The position numbers and the translations under genes were made by a program. From NCBI RefSeq assembly GCF_904849725.1, contig NC_058521.1, forward strand, positions 345,944,638 through 346,008,637: a DNA stretch of 64,000 bases, given 5' to 3'. Source of the stretch: Hordeum vulgare subsp. vulgare. Its lineage: Eukaryota > Streptophyta > Magnoliopsida > Poales > Poaceae. The notes under the pieces are model-generated. The model ran no database searches. It saw only the letters and a list, made by a program, of their open reading frames with translations, and had not been told where the DNA came from. Of this stretch, positions 35,641 through 46,192 are shown piece by piece; positions within the stretch are counted from its first letter, which is position 1, and the number at the start of each line of letters is the position of its first letter.

Positions 35641-37117
35641 AGTACCGACCTAGGAGCCCCTTGATTGATCGAACTTGGCCGAGTCGAGTCTAGTGAAAAA
35701 CTACTTTCTGTCTAGTTATATATAAGAGAGTAGGATTCTTTTTTCTCCTCTTCTATGCTCTAGCGAGGAATCTTGACATGATAGTTTTAATTCTACTCCT
35801 CTTTTCACTCATTTGTTAAGGAACACGTAGGTATTTTGGAATCTATTTGACGTCGATGTGATGGAGTTCTGTCTTAGTGCCTCCTGTGTGACTTGATTTC
35901 TTCCGGGGAGTTGAGCTTTAGGGGCTTCTTGAGCACATAATTATCATTCATATTTCTTAGTATCTCGGGACGGAGGATGTTCGAAATTGCTTCAATACTA
36001 GTAGTGGCGAGAGGATACCGGCATCCCTAGTACTGGTGGCGACAGTTCAGATGTACTGCCATACTTATTATCATTGTGTTTTCGAGGTTCTAAGATAGAT
36101 GACTTTTTGAGATCTCTGGTTATGTGTTGACGGATTTGATATACTAGACGGGTTAGTGTTATTACTAGGAGTTGAGTGATGGATTTAAGTCCTTGTATCC
36201 GTGGACCCGATTGCATGACTAGAAAATTTCGGGAGTTCTTAGGTGGAAATTCAAGTAGTGACTTCTAGGAAAAATCTTCCAACAGATGCATGATATGAGG
36301 TTAGCGTTTGACATCTAGTGGATTCATTTGTTCACGGTTGTTTTTAGAGAGGACAGTCTCGATATATGTCATTAGTTTGCTTCGAAAAGCCTTGCAGTTC
36401 TCTACGCCTAGGGAGAATATTCGAGCATCATTTCAATATGACATTCCAATGTACGATCGAGCCCGTGCGATCCTATCCACGAAAATATCGAGCGGAATCT
36501 CTGTCATATGTTTATTCTGGCTAATTCGGAAGCCTCATCCATTGTTTTGTTGGAGTATGGTAATTCAAGTTGCTTCGATGTCAAGTGGTGAATTCATATG
36601 TTTCCCAGCGGTGTTATCATATTTCTATGGGAAAGATAATTAATTCTTTTGCTCAATCAAGTTGTCTTATGAGTTCTTTTCAACCGAAGTCGTCATGTAA
36701 AATTTTTTTCCAACCGGAGTGCTTCTCTTAAAGTTAATTCCATCCTCTCCGATATTTGCAAGATCAATCTCTCATTTCCTTCGGGAGTTTGTCTAATTTG
36801 TCCCAAGTTGTCTTTGTTCCCCCCGCCCTTTTCTTTAATGATTTAATTATCATCCTAGTGTCTTTCTTTTCATTTACGCTTCTACTTTCTTTTCTTCTAT
36901 ATTGTATTTGGTGATTCATTGTGAAGATTCTCAGAAGTTTGAGTTCATCATTCTTCATTCTTGTTTCCTCTGTGGTGGATTCAATTCAAGTTGTAGATGT
37001 TCATCTTATCCTTTCCATTCTGTAAATTCCTTCCCACGTTGGTAATTATTATCAAGTCTTTCTCGTTTTTCATCTCTCTCTATTTCATCCGGAGTGTTCA
37101 AGATATCTCAGAAGTTT
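35641..37117 (+). other. Element D interior, first part (non-coding)
   Basis: About 1.5 kb rich in T with many tttc and ttcttt runs and no frame above about 110 codons that looks like gag or pol. It continues at 53182 after element E. The last bases (AGTTT, 37113-37117) are the E target site. Confidence 0.7.
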
Positions 37118-38020
37118 TGTCGGATTTCGGGCTCTGCAAAACCCTAAAGATTCGAACTCAGGGGCGTGTATGAAGATTTCTTACGGTCTAATCTCGCCTA
37201 GCTCGCTACTCGATGGACGGGGCAGGGAACTCACTCGATGGACGGGGCAGGGAACTCACTCGATGGCGAGGAAGATACAGAGCACAACAGTTTACCCAGG
37301 TTTGGGCCGCTGAGAAGCATAATATCCTTCTCCTCCTTTGGTGAATTACCTCTCTTGGAGGTGGGCGGATGAACTAGTACAGTGCTCTTGAGGGCCTCCG
37401 GAGGCTTGGTGTTGTGCCCGTGGGAAAATGAATACCCCTCAGATCCCCCTCTACGAAGTATCTTATCCTCTATATATGGTGGCGGCCCGGGTCCTCTTCC
37501 CTTATCGTTTCGGCTAGAAGGGATCCCACAACGGCCAATTTCGAAGGGGGACAAGGGAACATGATTCCCCTGTCCAAAGATGGTCTTCGGGTGCAAAGTG
37601 GCTGCCAGCGCTGCAGGGGCGGGTTCAGGGATGAGGTCCATCCTGCCGGCGGGTGGCCATGGTCTTGTTGCACCAGAATGGAAACCTTTTGGAGATGCCT
37701 TGGGAACCTCTGGTACATCAATACCTCCTATGCACTAAAGGGGAAACTGCGCCACCTGCTGTCCGCTGCTCTCCTGTCCTTCCCTTGCGTCATCGTTGAC
37801 TCCTGAGGTCAGGCCTCGCCTCGGAATAGCCGCTGCTGCTCTGGAGGGGTCCTGAGGAGGCCCCCTGCGGGTCTTGATGTCATTCCTCCTCGAGAGGCTT
37901 GGCCCCTCACGAGGGCCTTGCCTTGAGTGATCTCGTGCTCATTAGCTTGCTCGATGAAGTGGGCCAGTCCTGGGCCGCACGCAGGCAGGTCTGGGTAAAC
38001 CCATTCCCAGAACACCGACA
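37118..38020 (-). repeat. 3' LTR of element E
   Basis: 903 bp. It matches the LTR at 52303-53176. A 25-bp unit (actcgatggacggggcaggg plus aactc) is present twice here (37208-37232 and 37233-37257) but once in the other LTR. TATA-like tatatatgg (as read on plus) near 37470. ORFs across this LTR are chance. Confidence 0.93.
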
Positions 38021-38035
38021 GTAGCCCCCGGGCCC
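38021..38035 (-). other. Polypurine tract of element E
   Basis: On the minus strand GGGCCCGGGGGCTAC lies directly before the 3' LTR start. It is the expected primer for plus-strand DNA and fixes the minus-strand orientation of E. Confidence 0.7.
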
Positions 38036-38132
38036 AAGGCGCGCCTGGGTTGGCTTCTCGGCGAAGCCTTGAGGGCGGCCCGAAGCGTCGCAGGCCCTAG
38101 TAGCCTGCGGGCCAGTCGGAACACTTGTCCAG

Positions 38133-39513
38133 TGATACGTCTCCATCGTATCTACTTTTCCAAACTCTTTTGCCCTTGTTTTGGACTCTAATTTCCATGG
38201 TTTGAATGGAACTAACCCGGACTGACGCTGTTTTCAGCAGAATTGGCATGGTGTTGTTTTTGCGCAGAAATAAAAGTTCTCGAAATGACCAGGAAATTTA
38301 CGTGGATTTTTGTGGAATATAAAAAAAAATACTGGCCCAAGAATCACCTAGAGGGACGGAGCCAGGACCTCACAAGCCCACCAGCCCCCCCCCCCTGGCC
38401 GGGCCTGGCGGGCTTGTGAGCCCCTCGTGGCTCCGTCGCCTCCAATTCCAGCTCTATTTATTCTCTTTCGACCAGAAAAAAATCAAGGACAAGAGTTCAT
38501 CGCGTTTTACGGTATGGAGCCGTCGCCACCACCTATTCTTCCTTTGGAGGGCAGATGTGGAGTCTGTTCTGGGCTCCGGAGAGGGGGAATCGACGCCTTC
38601 GTCATCACCAACCATCCTTCATCGCCAATTCCATGATGCTCTTCATCGTTCGTGAGTAATCTCATCGTAGGCTTGCTGGATGGTGATGGGTTGGACGAGA
38701 TCTATCATGTAATCAAGTTAGTTTTGATGGGGATTGATCCCTAGTATCCACTATGTTTTGAGATTGATGTTGCTACTACTTTGCTATGCTTAATGCTTGT
38801 CACTAGGGCCCGAGTGCCATGATTTCAGATCTGAACCTATTATGTTTTCGTCAATATATGTGTGTTCTTTATCCTATCTTGCAACTTGTAGTCACCTACT
38901 ATTTGTCATGACCCGGCAACCCCGGAGTGACAATAGCCGGAACCACTCCCGGAGATGACCATAGCATGAGGATTTCATGTATTCACTAAGTGCTAATGCA
39001 TTGTCCCGGTTCTCTGTTAAAAGGAGAACTTAATATCCCTTAGTTTCCATTAGGACCCCGCTGCCACGGGAGGGTGGACAATCAATGTCATGCAAGTTCT
39101 TTTCCATTAACACGTATGACTAAATACGGAATGCATGCCTACATTACATTGACGAACTCGAGCTAGTTACATATCCCCCCATGTTATAACTGTTACATGA
39201 TAAATGTCATCCAACATAATTATCCATCACCGATCCAATGCCTACGAGTCATTTCCTACTGGTCCTTGCTACGTTACTTTACCGCTACTGTTGTCACTAC
39301 TATTACTATTAACGTTGCTGTCGTTACTATCACACTACTTTGCTACTGAAACTTTGCTGTAGATACTATGTCTTTCCGGTGTGGTTGAATTGACAACTCA
39401 ACTACTAATACTCGAGAATATTCTTTTTCTTCCCCTTGTGTCGAATCAATAAATTTGGGTTGAATACTCTACCCTCGAAAACTGTTGCGATACCCTATAC
39501 TTGTGGGTTATAT
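38133..39513 (+). repeat. 5' LTR of element F
   Basis: About 1381 bp, very similar to the 3' LTR at 46193-47559. The last bases are ggttata where the 3' LTR has ggttatca, so the end is set by comparison. It contains inverted arms CTCACAAGCCC/GGGCTTGTGAG at 38369-38420 and a TATA-like sequence at 38453-38463. Confidence 0.92.
38453..38463 (+). promoter_or_regulatory. TATA-like box in 5' LTR of element F
   Basis: TCTATTTATTC lies 33 bases downstream of the inverted arms, the same order as in elements A and B, although the flanking sequence differs. The 3' LTR has tctatctattc at the same place. Confidence 0.5.
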
Positions 39514-39524
39514 AGACTATTTTC

Positions 39525-39542
39525 TGGCGCCATTGCCGGGGA
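39525..39542 (+). other. tRNA-Asp-type primer-binding site of element F (one mismatch)
   Basis: TGGCGCCATTGCCGGGGA differs from the tRNA-Asp complement only by A for G at position 8. It lies 12 bases inside the 5' LTR. Confidence 0.85.
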
Positions 39543-39691
39543 GGCCTAGCTCTATTCTCCGAGTCACATGGGATTTACGTCTGTTGATCACTATGAGGAA
39601 TCCGAGAGATCCAGAAACTAAATTCTTGCCCTGAACTACGAGGACAGGTAAGGAACTGCCATCTAGCTCTGCACTTGATTCACCTTCAGTT

Positions 39692-42222
39692 ATGAGTAAG
39701 TTTGCGACACCACCACGTGCTAGAAATTCTGATATGTCGCCCGTGCTTGATGATGCTACTTCTGCTATCCATGATGCTCATGATGATGCTTTGCTTGATA
39801 CTGCTTTGCCACTAGGTGTATTTCCTGATGCACAAATTGCAAGAGTTGCTGCTGAATGTGATGATACTTCTGAAACTGCTGAAATTATTGAAGTAGAACC
39901 TGTTGTTTCACCTCTTAGAACTAGCTCTCCGAGATATGAATTGCCTGATATACCTGAGGGTTATGTTATGGAGGGAGAGGTAGCTGAGGACTTTCTTGCT
40001 TGTAAGGATAGCTATGATCTAGAGAATTTACTGCGCAAGTGGAAGGAAAAAATCTCTGAATGCTAGAATGAAATATGATCCCAAGTTTGCTACTTCACCC
40101 ATCTTTGTTACCGATAAGGATTATGAATTCTCTGTCGACCCTGAGTTAATCACTTTGGTTGAATCTAATCCTTTTCATGGTTATGAGTCTGAAACGGTTG
40201 TAGCACATCTTACCAAGCTGAATGATATAGCCACCCTATTCACGAGTGAGAAAAGATTCGCCATTACTATATCCTTAAGTTGTTTCCTTTCTCGGTAAAG
40301 GATGATGCTAAGACTTGGTTTACTTCTCTTGCTCCTTCTTGTGTGCGTAGTCCCCAGGATATGATCTACTACTTCTCTGAGAAATATGTTCCTGTCCATA
40401 AGAAATAAGCTGCCTTGCAGGATATATATAACTTTGTGCAAGTTGAAGAAGAGAATCTCCCACAAGCTTGGGGGAGGCTTGTCTAGTTAGTGAATGCTTT
40501 GCCTGGTCACCCTCTTGAGAAGAATGAAATACTTGATATCTTTTATAATGGACTAACCGATGCTTCTAGGGACCACCTAGATAGTTGTGCTGGTTGTGTT
40601 TTCAGGGAAAGAACTGCGAAACAAGCTAAAATTCTATTGAATAATATCTTGAGCAATGATAATGCTTGGACTATTCCCGAACCACCTCCGAAGCCAACTC
40701 CGAAGAAAATAGGTATTCTATTCCTCATTCCTGAAGATATGCAAGAAGCCAAGAAATCTATGCAAGAGAAAGGTATTAAATGAGAAGATGTTAAGAATCT
40801 ACCACCTATCGAAGAAATACATGGTCTTGATAACCCTACACAGGTAGTAGAGGTAAATTCTCTTCGTAGATTCAATGAGAGTGATCTTCCTTTTGATAAA
40901 CCTGCTAGCTTATGCCTAGATGAATTTGATAACTTCGTTGCCAAACAAAAAAGTTTCAATGATTATGTTAGCAGACATTTGTAACAGAATGCACGTATGC
41001 TTAGTCATTTAAGTGATTGTGTGGATAGAAATGTCGATGATCTTAAGCTTTTGAGTAAACACGCCTCTATGGTCACTACTCAAGTAGAACAAGTACTTAA
41101 GGCTCAAAATGACTTGCTCAATGAGTTGAATGACAATTCTGTTAGAGTCATCACTAGAGGTGGTAGAATGACTCAGGAACCTTTGTATCCTGAGGGCCAT
41201 CCTAACAGAATTGAACAAGATTCTCAAGACGTTAGCACTAATGCACCTAGTCATCCTGGTAATAGGAAGAAAAAGAAAGATGATAGGAACTTGCATGCTA
41301 GCACACCTATTGCTGTTACACTTGAGAATCCAAATGATGTCTCTGTTTCTGATGCCGAAACACAACCTGGTGATGAGCATGATCCTAGTGATAATATCGA
41401 TAGTGGTGTTCATGATGATGCTCAACCTAGTAATGATAAGGATGTGGAGATTTAACCTAGTGTTGATCTTGATAACCTACAACCTAAGAACAAGAGATAC
41501 GATAAGAAAGACTTCATTGATAAGATGCATTGTAAAGAAAGAGAAGCATGGGTTCACAAACCCATGCCCTTTCCTCCCAAACCATCCAAGAAAAAGGATG
41601 ATGAGGATTTTGAGCGCTTTGTTGAAATGATCAGACCTGTCTTTTTGCAATTGCGTTTGACAGATATGCTCAAAATGTCTCCTTATGCTAAGTACATGGA
41701 AGATATTGTGACTAATAAAAGGAAGATACCCGAGGTTGAGATTTCCACCATGCTTGCCAACTACACGTTTAAGGGTGGAACTCCCAAGAAACTAGGTGAT
41801 CCCGGAGTGCCCACTATACCTTGCTCCATTAAAGGAAATTATGTTAGAACCGCTTTACGCGATCTTGGAGCTGGTGTTAGTGTATGCCTCTCTCTCTTTA
41901 TCGTAGACTTGAATTAGATAAGTTGACACCCACCGAAATCTCCTTGCAAATGGATGACAAATCAACTGCTGTTCCTATAGGCATTTGCGAGGATGTGCCT
42001 GTTGTGGTTGCTAACGTTACTATCTTAACGGACTTTGTTATTTTGGATATTCCCGAGGATGATGCCATGGCCGTCATCCTTGGAAGACCCTTTTTAAACA
42101 CTTTAGGGGCTGTTATTGATTGCAACAAAGGCCATGTCACTTTCCATGTTAATGATAATAAGCATACGATGCACTTTCCGAAGAAACAATATCGAGTACA
42201 TTGCATCAATGCTATTGAATAA
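39692..42222 (+). pseudogene. gag-pro: gag-protease pseudogene of element F
   Basis: The reading frame, mostly frame 2, starts at ATG 39692. The gag domain shows NLPQAWGRLV (about 40455), ALPGHPLEKNEI (about 40500) and an acidic/Asn-rich region to 41453. The protease begins with DLGAG (Asp at 41861-41863) and continues, one frame over, with ILTDFVILDIPEDD and VILGRPFLNT to 42222. Breaks: a shift near 40066, stops at 40408, 40484, 40783, 40984 and 41453, and a shift at about 41880. No zinc knuckle is obvious. The RT that should follow is absent; homology stops about 100 bases later. Confidence 0.83.
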
Positions 42223-42559
42223 ACTTCAGCAATTCTTATTGGGAGCATTGAATGCCCTATACCTACTGTCAAGATGAAGTATGATTTACTTGTTGGGGAT
42301 ATGCACATCCCCGTTGAGGTAACCTACTGATTATTTGAAAATTCTCCGGTTTTATGTTATTCGAAAAAAGTTTGTCAAGGAGATTTGATCAACCTCATTG
42401 ACGGATTTCTTTCGATGACCATGAGATGGATGAATCTAGGAGTCACAACCCTCTGTACCCAACTTGTACTTTGTGTTACATGGAAGAAAAATGATAAAGT
42501 TAGCTTTATTTTCCTGTTTTCTGCTTTCTCCGTCCCTTAGAAAAGTGTCCCGCTAATAA

Positions 42560-42790
42560 CAGTTGTCCAAATGCCCTAAAATTCAAGTATGATTTTTTCT
42601 GGAATTTTTGAAAAATTCTGAGATAGAGAGTTAGTTTGGGGATGCGCCAGTGGGCCACAAGCCCAGGAGGCCTGGCCACCCCCCTGGCAGGGCGTGGCAG
42701 GCTTGTGGGCCCCACGTGGCCACCTCCACTTATTCCAGCTCCCATCTCCTTCTCCTACCTCCAGAAAAAATCATTCCACAGCTCAAACCC
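42560..42790 (+). promoter_or_regulatory. Internal LTR-like promoter region of element F
   Basis: The stretch repeats the order of the F LTR core: inverted arms GGGCCACAAGCC/GGCTTGTGGGCCC (42652-42712), a CTCGTGG/CCACGTGG block, then cctccacttattccagctcc and an A-run after ccag (42760-42772), against 38369-38480 in the LTR. It also has gattttttctggaatttttg (from about 42591), as found next to the TATA box in A and B LTRs. It sits 250-450 bases before the intact ORF at 43044. A role as second promoter is an inference. Confidence 0.5.
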
Positions 42791-43043
42791 GTGTTCTTGC
42801 TCCTCTTGCTGCATTTTTTGATCTCCTTGTGCAAAGCCCCATTCACCAAACTGTTTTGGGGAAGTTGTTCCTTGGCATGTGACTCCTCCATTGGTCCAAT
42901 TAGTTTTTGCTCTGGTGCCTTATTCGTTGTGTATTTTTGCTGCCTTGTTGACCCTGTTCTTGAGCTTTGGATGTTCATTTTAGTTGGTCCCAAGTAGTTT
43001 TGATGCATGATATGGCCTCTAGGCACTTGTAGGAGTAGTTGCT

Positions 43044-44198
43044 ATGAGTTTTGTTGAGCCTCGTTCACTTTTCTCTAGAGTCACTAAAAATTTCAGAAAT
43101 TTTCACAGAAAGAAAAAGGAAAAGATGAGGAGGTTCCTAAGAGGATCTTCAAGCCGTAACCCCAAGGAAGATGAAAATGAGAAGAAGAAAGCCAAGTATC
43201 CGATCCACCGAGTTGCAGAAGTTCGAGCGTGCGAGTGGCCAAGCGATGTGTTCTTACGTGTCGCCGATCTTTATGAGGATTTTTATTACTTGCCGGAGAA
43301 CGCAGGCCTTACCGCATTTGTTGAAGATAAGTGTCCACAATACCACCTCCTCACTAATATTTTCATGCAAAGCTTTAATTTGTACCCTAGGAAGGATCCT
43401 CCTATGGTTGAATTCAAGTTATATGATATCCCCCAGCATATGGTACTTCAGGATTTTTGCAATGTTTCCAAATTACCTTATGTTGGGGATATAAATGAAC
43501 CTTGTCCATGGGACATGGAGTCTCTCATTGATACTATTGCTGTAGGAGAGGAGAGAGGAGTGTCTTGCGCTAGAGTTGCTAGCATACATTTTCTAGTGCT
43601 TCGGTATCTCTCATTATTCGTGGGAAAATGTTTGATTGGCCGTGGAGAAGCTGGGGCTCTTAGCTCCCCAGATCTTGCGGTTTTGCGCGAAGCTCTTTAT
43701 AATTTTAAAACTTATAGCTTGGGCGCTATAGTGGCTCAATTGTGGAACATGAACCGTACTAAAGGAGTTGTTTATGGAGGTATCTATGCTACCCGTCTAG
43801 CTAAACATTTTGAGATACCTATTAGACTGCACGAGGAAGATGAGATGCTTCTTCCTGAGAGATATCTAGATTATGATAGCATGGTTCGCCATGACTTTCT
43901 TGATAGAGATAATAATAAGAGGATGATTTATAACTTGGTGTTTAGCCAGGGTACCCGTGAGACTATTACTTTTCCTGCTCCTTCTTTGTTCAATCTTCAT
44001 CTAGGCAGGTACATTATTATGCCCTCGGACATCTACACATATTGGGGCATAGCACCACCACAGGCGCCCGTGGCCGAGCTACCAGTCGAGTACCAGACGT
44101 CAGTTTATCAGTGGGAGCCAGAGGAGCTCACCCAGCAGTGGCACCCTCAGTACACTTCGGAGTACCCCGGAGACAGTTATTTACCTCCATGGGAGTAA
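43044..44198 (+). CDS. Element F intact ORF, 384 aa, Athila-lineage accessory protein
   Basis: A full 384-codon frame from ATG to TAA with no break, in an element whose gag and protease are ruined. Residues 15-50 are strongly basic (RKKKEKMRRF, then NEKKKAKYP). The middle (about 60-320) looks like a folded, Trp/Leu-rich domain with CPWDMES, VASIHFLVLRYLSLF (about 180-194) and IYATRLAKHF segments. The last 50 residues are rich in Pro, Gln, Trp and Glu. No signal peptide is seen; the hydrophobic patch near 180 is short. It sits where Athila elements carry an extra ORF (ATHILA ORF1-like or env-like). Its role is unknown. A downstream ATG at residue 28 is an alternative start. Confidence 0.75.
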   Translation: MSFVEPRSLFSRVTKNFRNFHRKKKEKMRRFLRGSSSRNPKEDENEKKKAKYPIHRVAEVRACEWPSDVFLRVADLYEDFYYLPENAGLTAFVEDKCPQYHLLTNIFMQSFNLYPRKDPPMVEFKLYDIPQHMVLQDFCNVSKLPYVGDINEPCPWDMESLIDTIAVGEERGVSCARVASIHFLVLRYLSLFVGKCLIGRGEAGALSSPDLAVLREALYNFKTYSLGAIVAQLWNMNRTKGVVYGGIYATRLAKHFEIPIRLHEEDEMLLPERYLDYDSMVRHDFLDRDNNKRMIYNLVFSQGTRETITFPAPSLFNLHLGRYIIMPSDIYTYWGIAPPQAPVAELPVEYQTSVYQWEPEELTQQWHPQYTSEYPGDSYLPPWE

Positions 44199-46178
44199 AC
44201 CAACTTAGGCCAAAAGCCTAAGCTTGGGGGAGTACGTGTTTCTCACCGACTTTATATTCATGCTTACACTTTCTCTTTGATAGACGGTGTTCACACCTTG
44301 CCATTGTATCATCCATGTTGGTTTATTTCTTTTTCTCGCTTTCTTCTCGTGTGTTTGTTTAGATTGAGAAAAACAAAAAAAAAATAGTTGTAAGTTTACT
44401 TTCCTGCTTGCTTAGTAATGTTTTAAAAAGAAAACCCAAAACGATTTCCTGTTCTTCTTTTGTTTGTTGGGAGCTTACCCGTGTAAATAGTTTTCCTTTT
44501 CTTTGTCTCAAGGTAGAAGACCATGGTTAAAATGTTTAGTGGCTCTCACTTGCATATCTATTTATTTGTCAATGAGCCATATTACTTTGTCTTCTCCTCT
44601 GTGTTTGCTTGCAGATTCCAGCTTAGTCCAATGCACGAACACTCTCATTATGATTCACATCATTCGGTCATGCAAGTGAAAGGCAATAATGACGATATAT
44701 GATGAAGTGACTGAGCCTGTAAAAGCTGTTATGAACTCGGCCTATTTGTTTTTGTAAATATGACTAGCTCATCGTTCCTAATTCAGCTTTGTCATGAGAG
44801 AAACATGTTTGCAATGACAACCTATAGATCATAGTTTCTGATGCCATGCTTAATTAGCTAGGTGCTTATAATGGTTTGTCTTGGATGCCAACATGAATTT
44901 CAAAATGATTATGATGTAGTATGATAGGATGGTATCCTCCTTTGAATGATTCAAGTGGCTTCACTTGGCACATGTTTATGCATATAGTTGAAACAAAATC
45001 AACATAGCCTCTATGATATTCCTGTTAATGGTGATTTCTGTCCTACTCATGCTTGCACTCAATGTTGGTTAATTTCAATGGATATTGATGACTGTTGTTG
45101 CTCTCTAGTTGGTTGCTTCCAAGTCTTGTGCTAGTCTTCACTTGTACTAAGCGGGAATACTTCTTGTGTATCCATTTCCATAAACCCAAAATCGTTCCAT
45201 ATGCATCCACCATACATACATATATGCGGTATCTACCTGCCGTTCCAAGTAAATTTGCATGTGCCACTCTCTATTTTGTATGCTCGAACCGCTCATATGG
45301 TGACAAGGGGCGGTCAGTATCTTCCATGCTAGGCGTGTTATCCTCGATACTTGTTTATTCACTATCACTCACGAGAAAGGGGCCGGAAATTGGAATGCAC
45401 AGTTCCATGCTCAAATCGAAAAGAAAATTGCAAACAAAACTCCCCATGGATTCTTGTTGGTATGGACGGCACCCGAGGATTCGGCTAGTCGTGGAGTGTG
45501 ATTGATCGGTGGTAGGGGAGTCAAAACTTTATTTTTCTGTTTGGGAACCGCCTATAGTATGTGTAGCATGGAAGATAGTGAAAACTCTTGGTCGTCGCGT
45601 TGACAATGAGAGCATACCACTCAAAATTATTTATTTCTGTTTTAAAAGCTTGAGTTCTGGCACCTCTGCAAATCAATGCTTCCCTCTCCGAAGGGCCTAT
45701 CTATCTACGTTTCTATTGAGTCATCCTCTTCTGATAAAAGGCACCAATTAGAGAGCACCTGTGCCATTTTCATGCTTTGCTATTAATTGATATTGAGTAT
45801 GAGTGTGACTGGATCTTCTTTGCCATGAATTACAATGTTCAGTCAGCCCTTGGTCTTTGAAGGTGCTCTGTATTTATGTTTTGCAATCTCAGAAAGGGCT
45901 AGCGAGATACCATCTGTTCATATTGCTTCATGATTGTTTTGAATGAAGTGTTGATGTTTGACACTTATTATTATTGCTCGCTAGTTGGTTATGACATTGA
46001 TATGAGTACATCATGAGACCTAAATATCATTGCTTATGCGGTTAGCTTTTGATCTTGCTGAAAATCTGAATATGAGTTAGACATAATTACAACAACAAGG
46101 TAAAACAGAGTTCGTAAAAGTTTTTCTTTTGTCTCTTTCAGCTTGTCAACTGAATTGCTTAAGGACAAGCAAGGCTTT
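44199..46178 (+). other. Non-coding 3' interior of element F
   Basis: About 2 kb between the ORF stop and the polypurine tract. An AAGCTTGGGG copy, similar to the true tract, lies right after the ORF (44220-44229). A 136-codon frame at 45095-45505 has no recognisable features and I treat it as chance. Nothing else is seen. Confidence 0.7.
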
Positions 46179-46192
46179 AAGCTTGGGGGAGT
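46179..46192 (+). other. Polypurine tract of element F
   Basis: AAGCTTGGGGGAGT abuts the 3' LTR start at 46193. It primes plus-strand synthesis. Similar runs at 40464-40473 and 44220-44229 lie inside the element. Confidence 0.8.

Noticed and set aside
45095..45505. 136-codon frame in the F 3' region
   Set aside because: No recognisable feature and unlike any retroelement protein known to me; typical chance length in this base composition.
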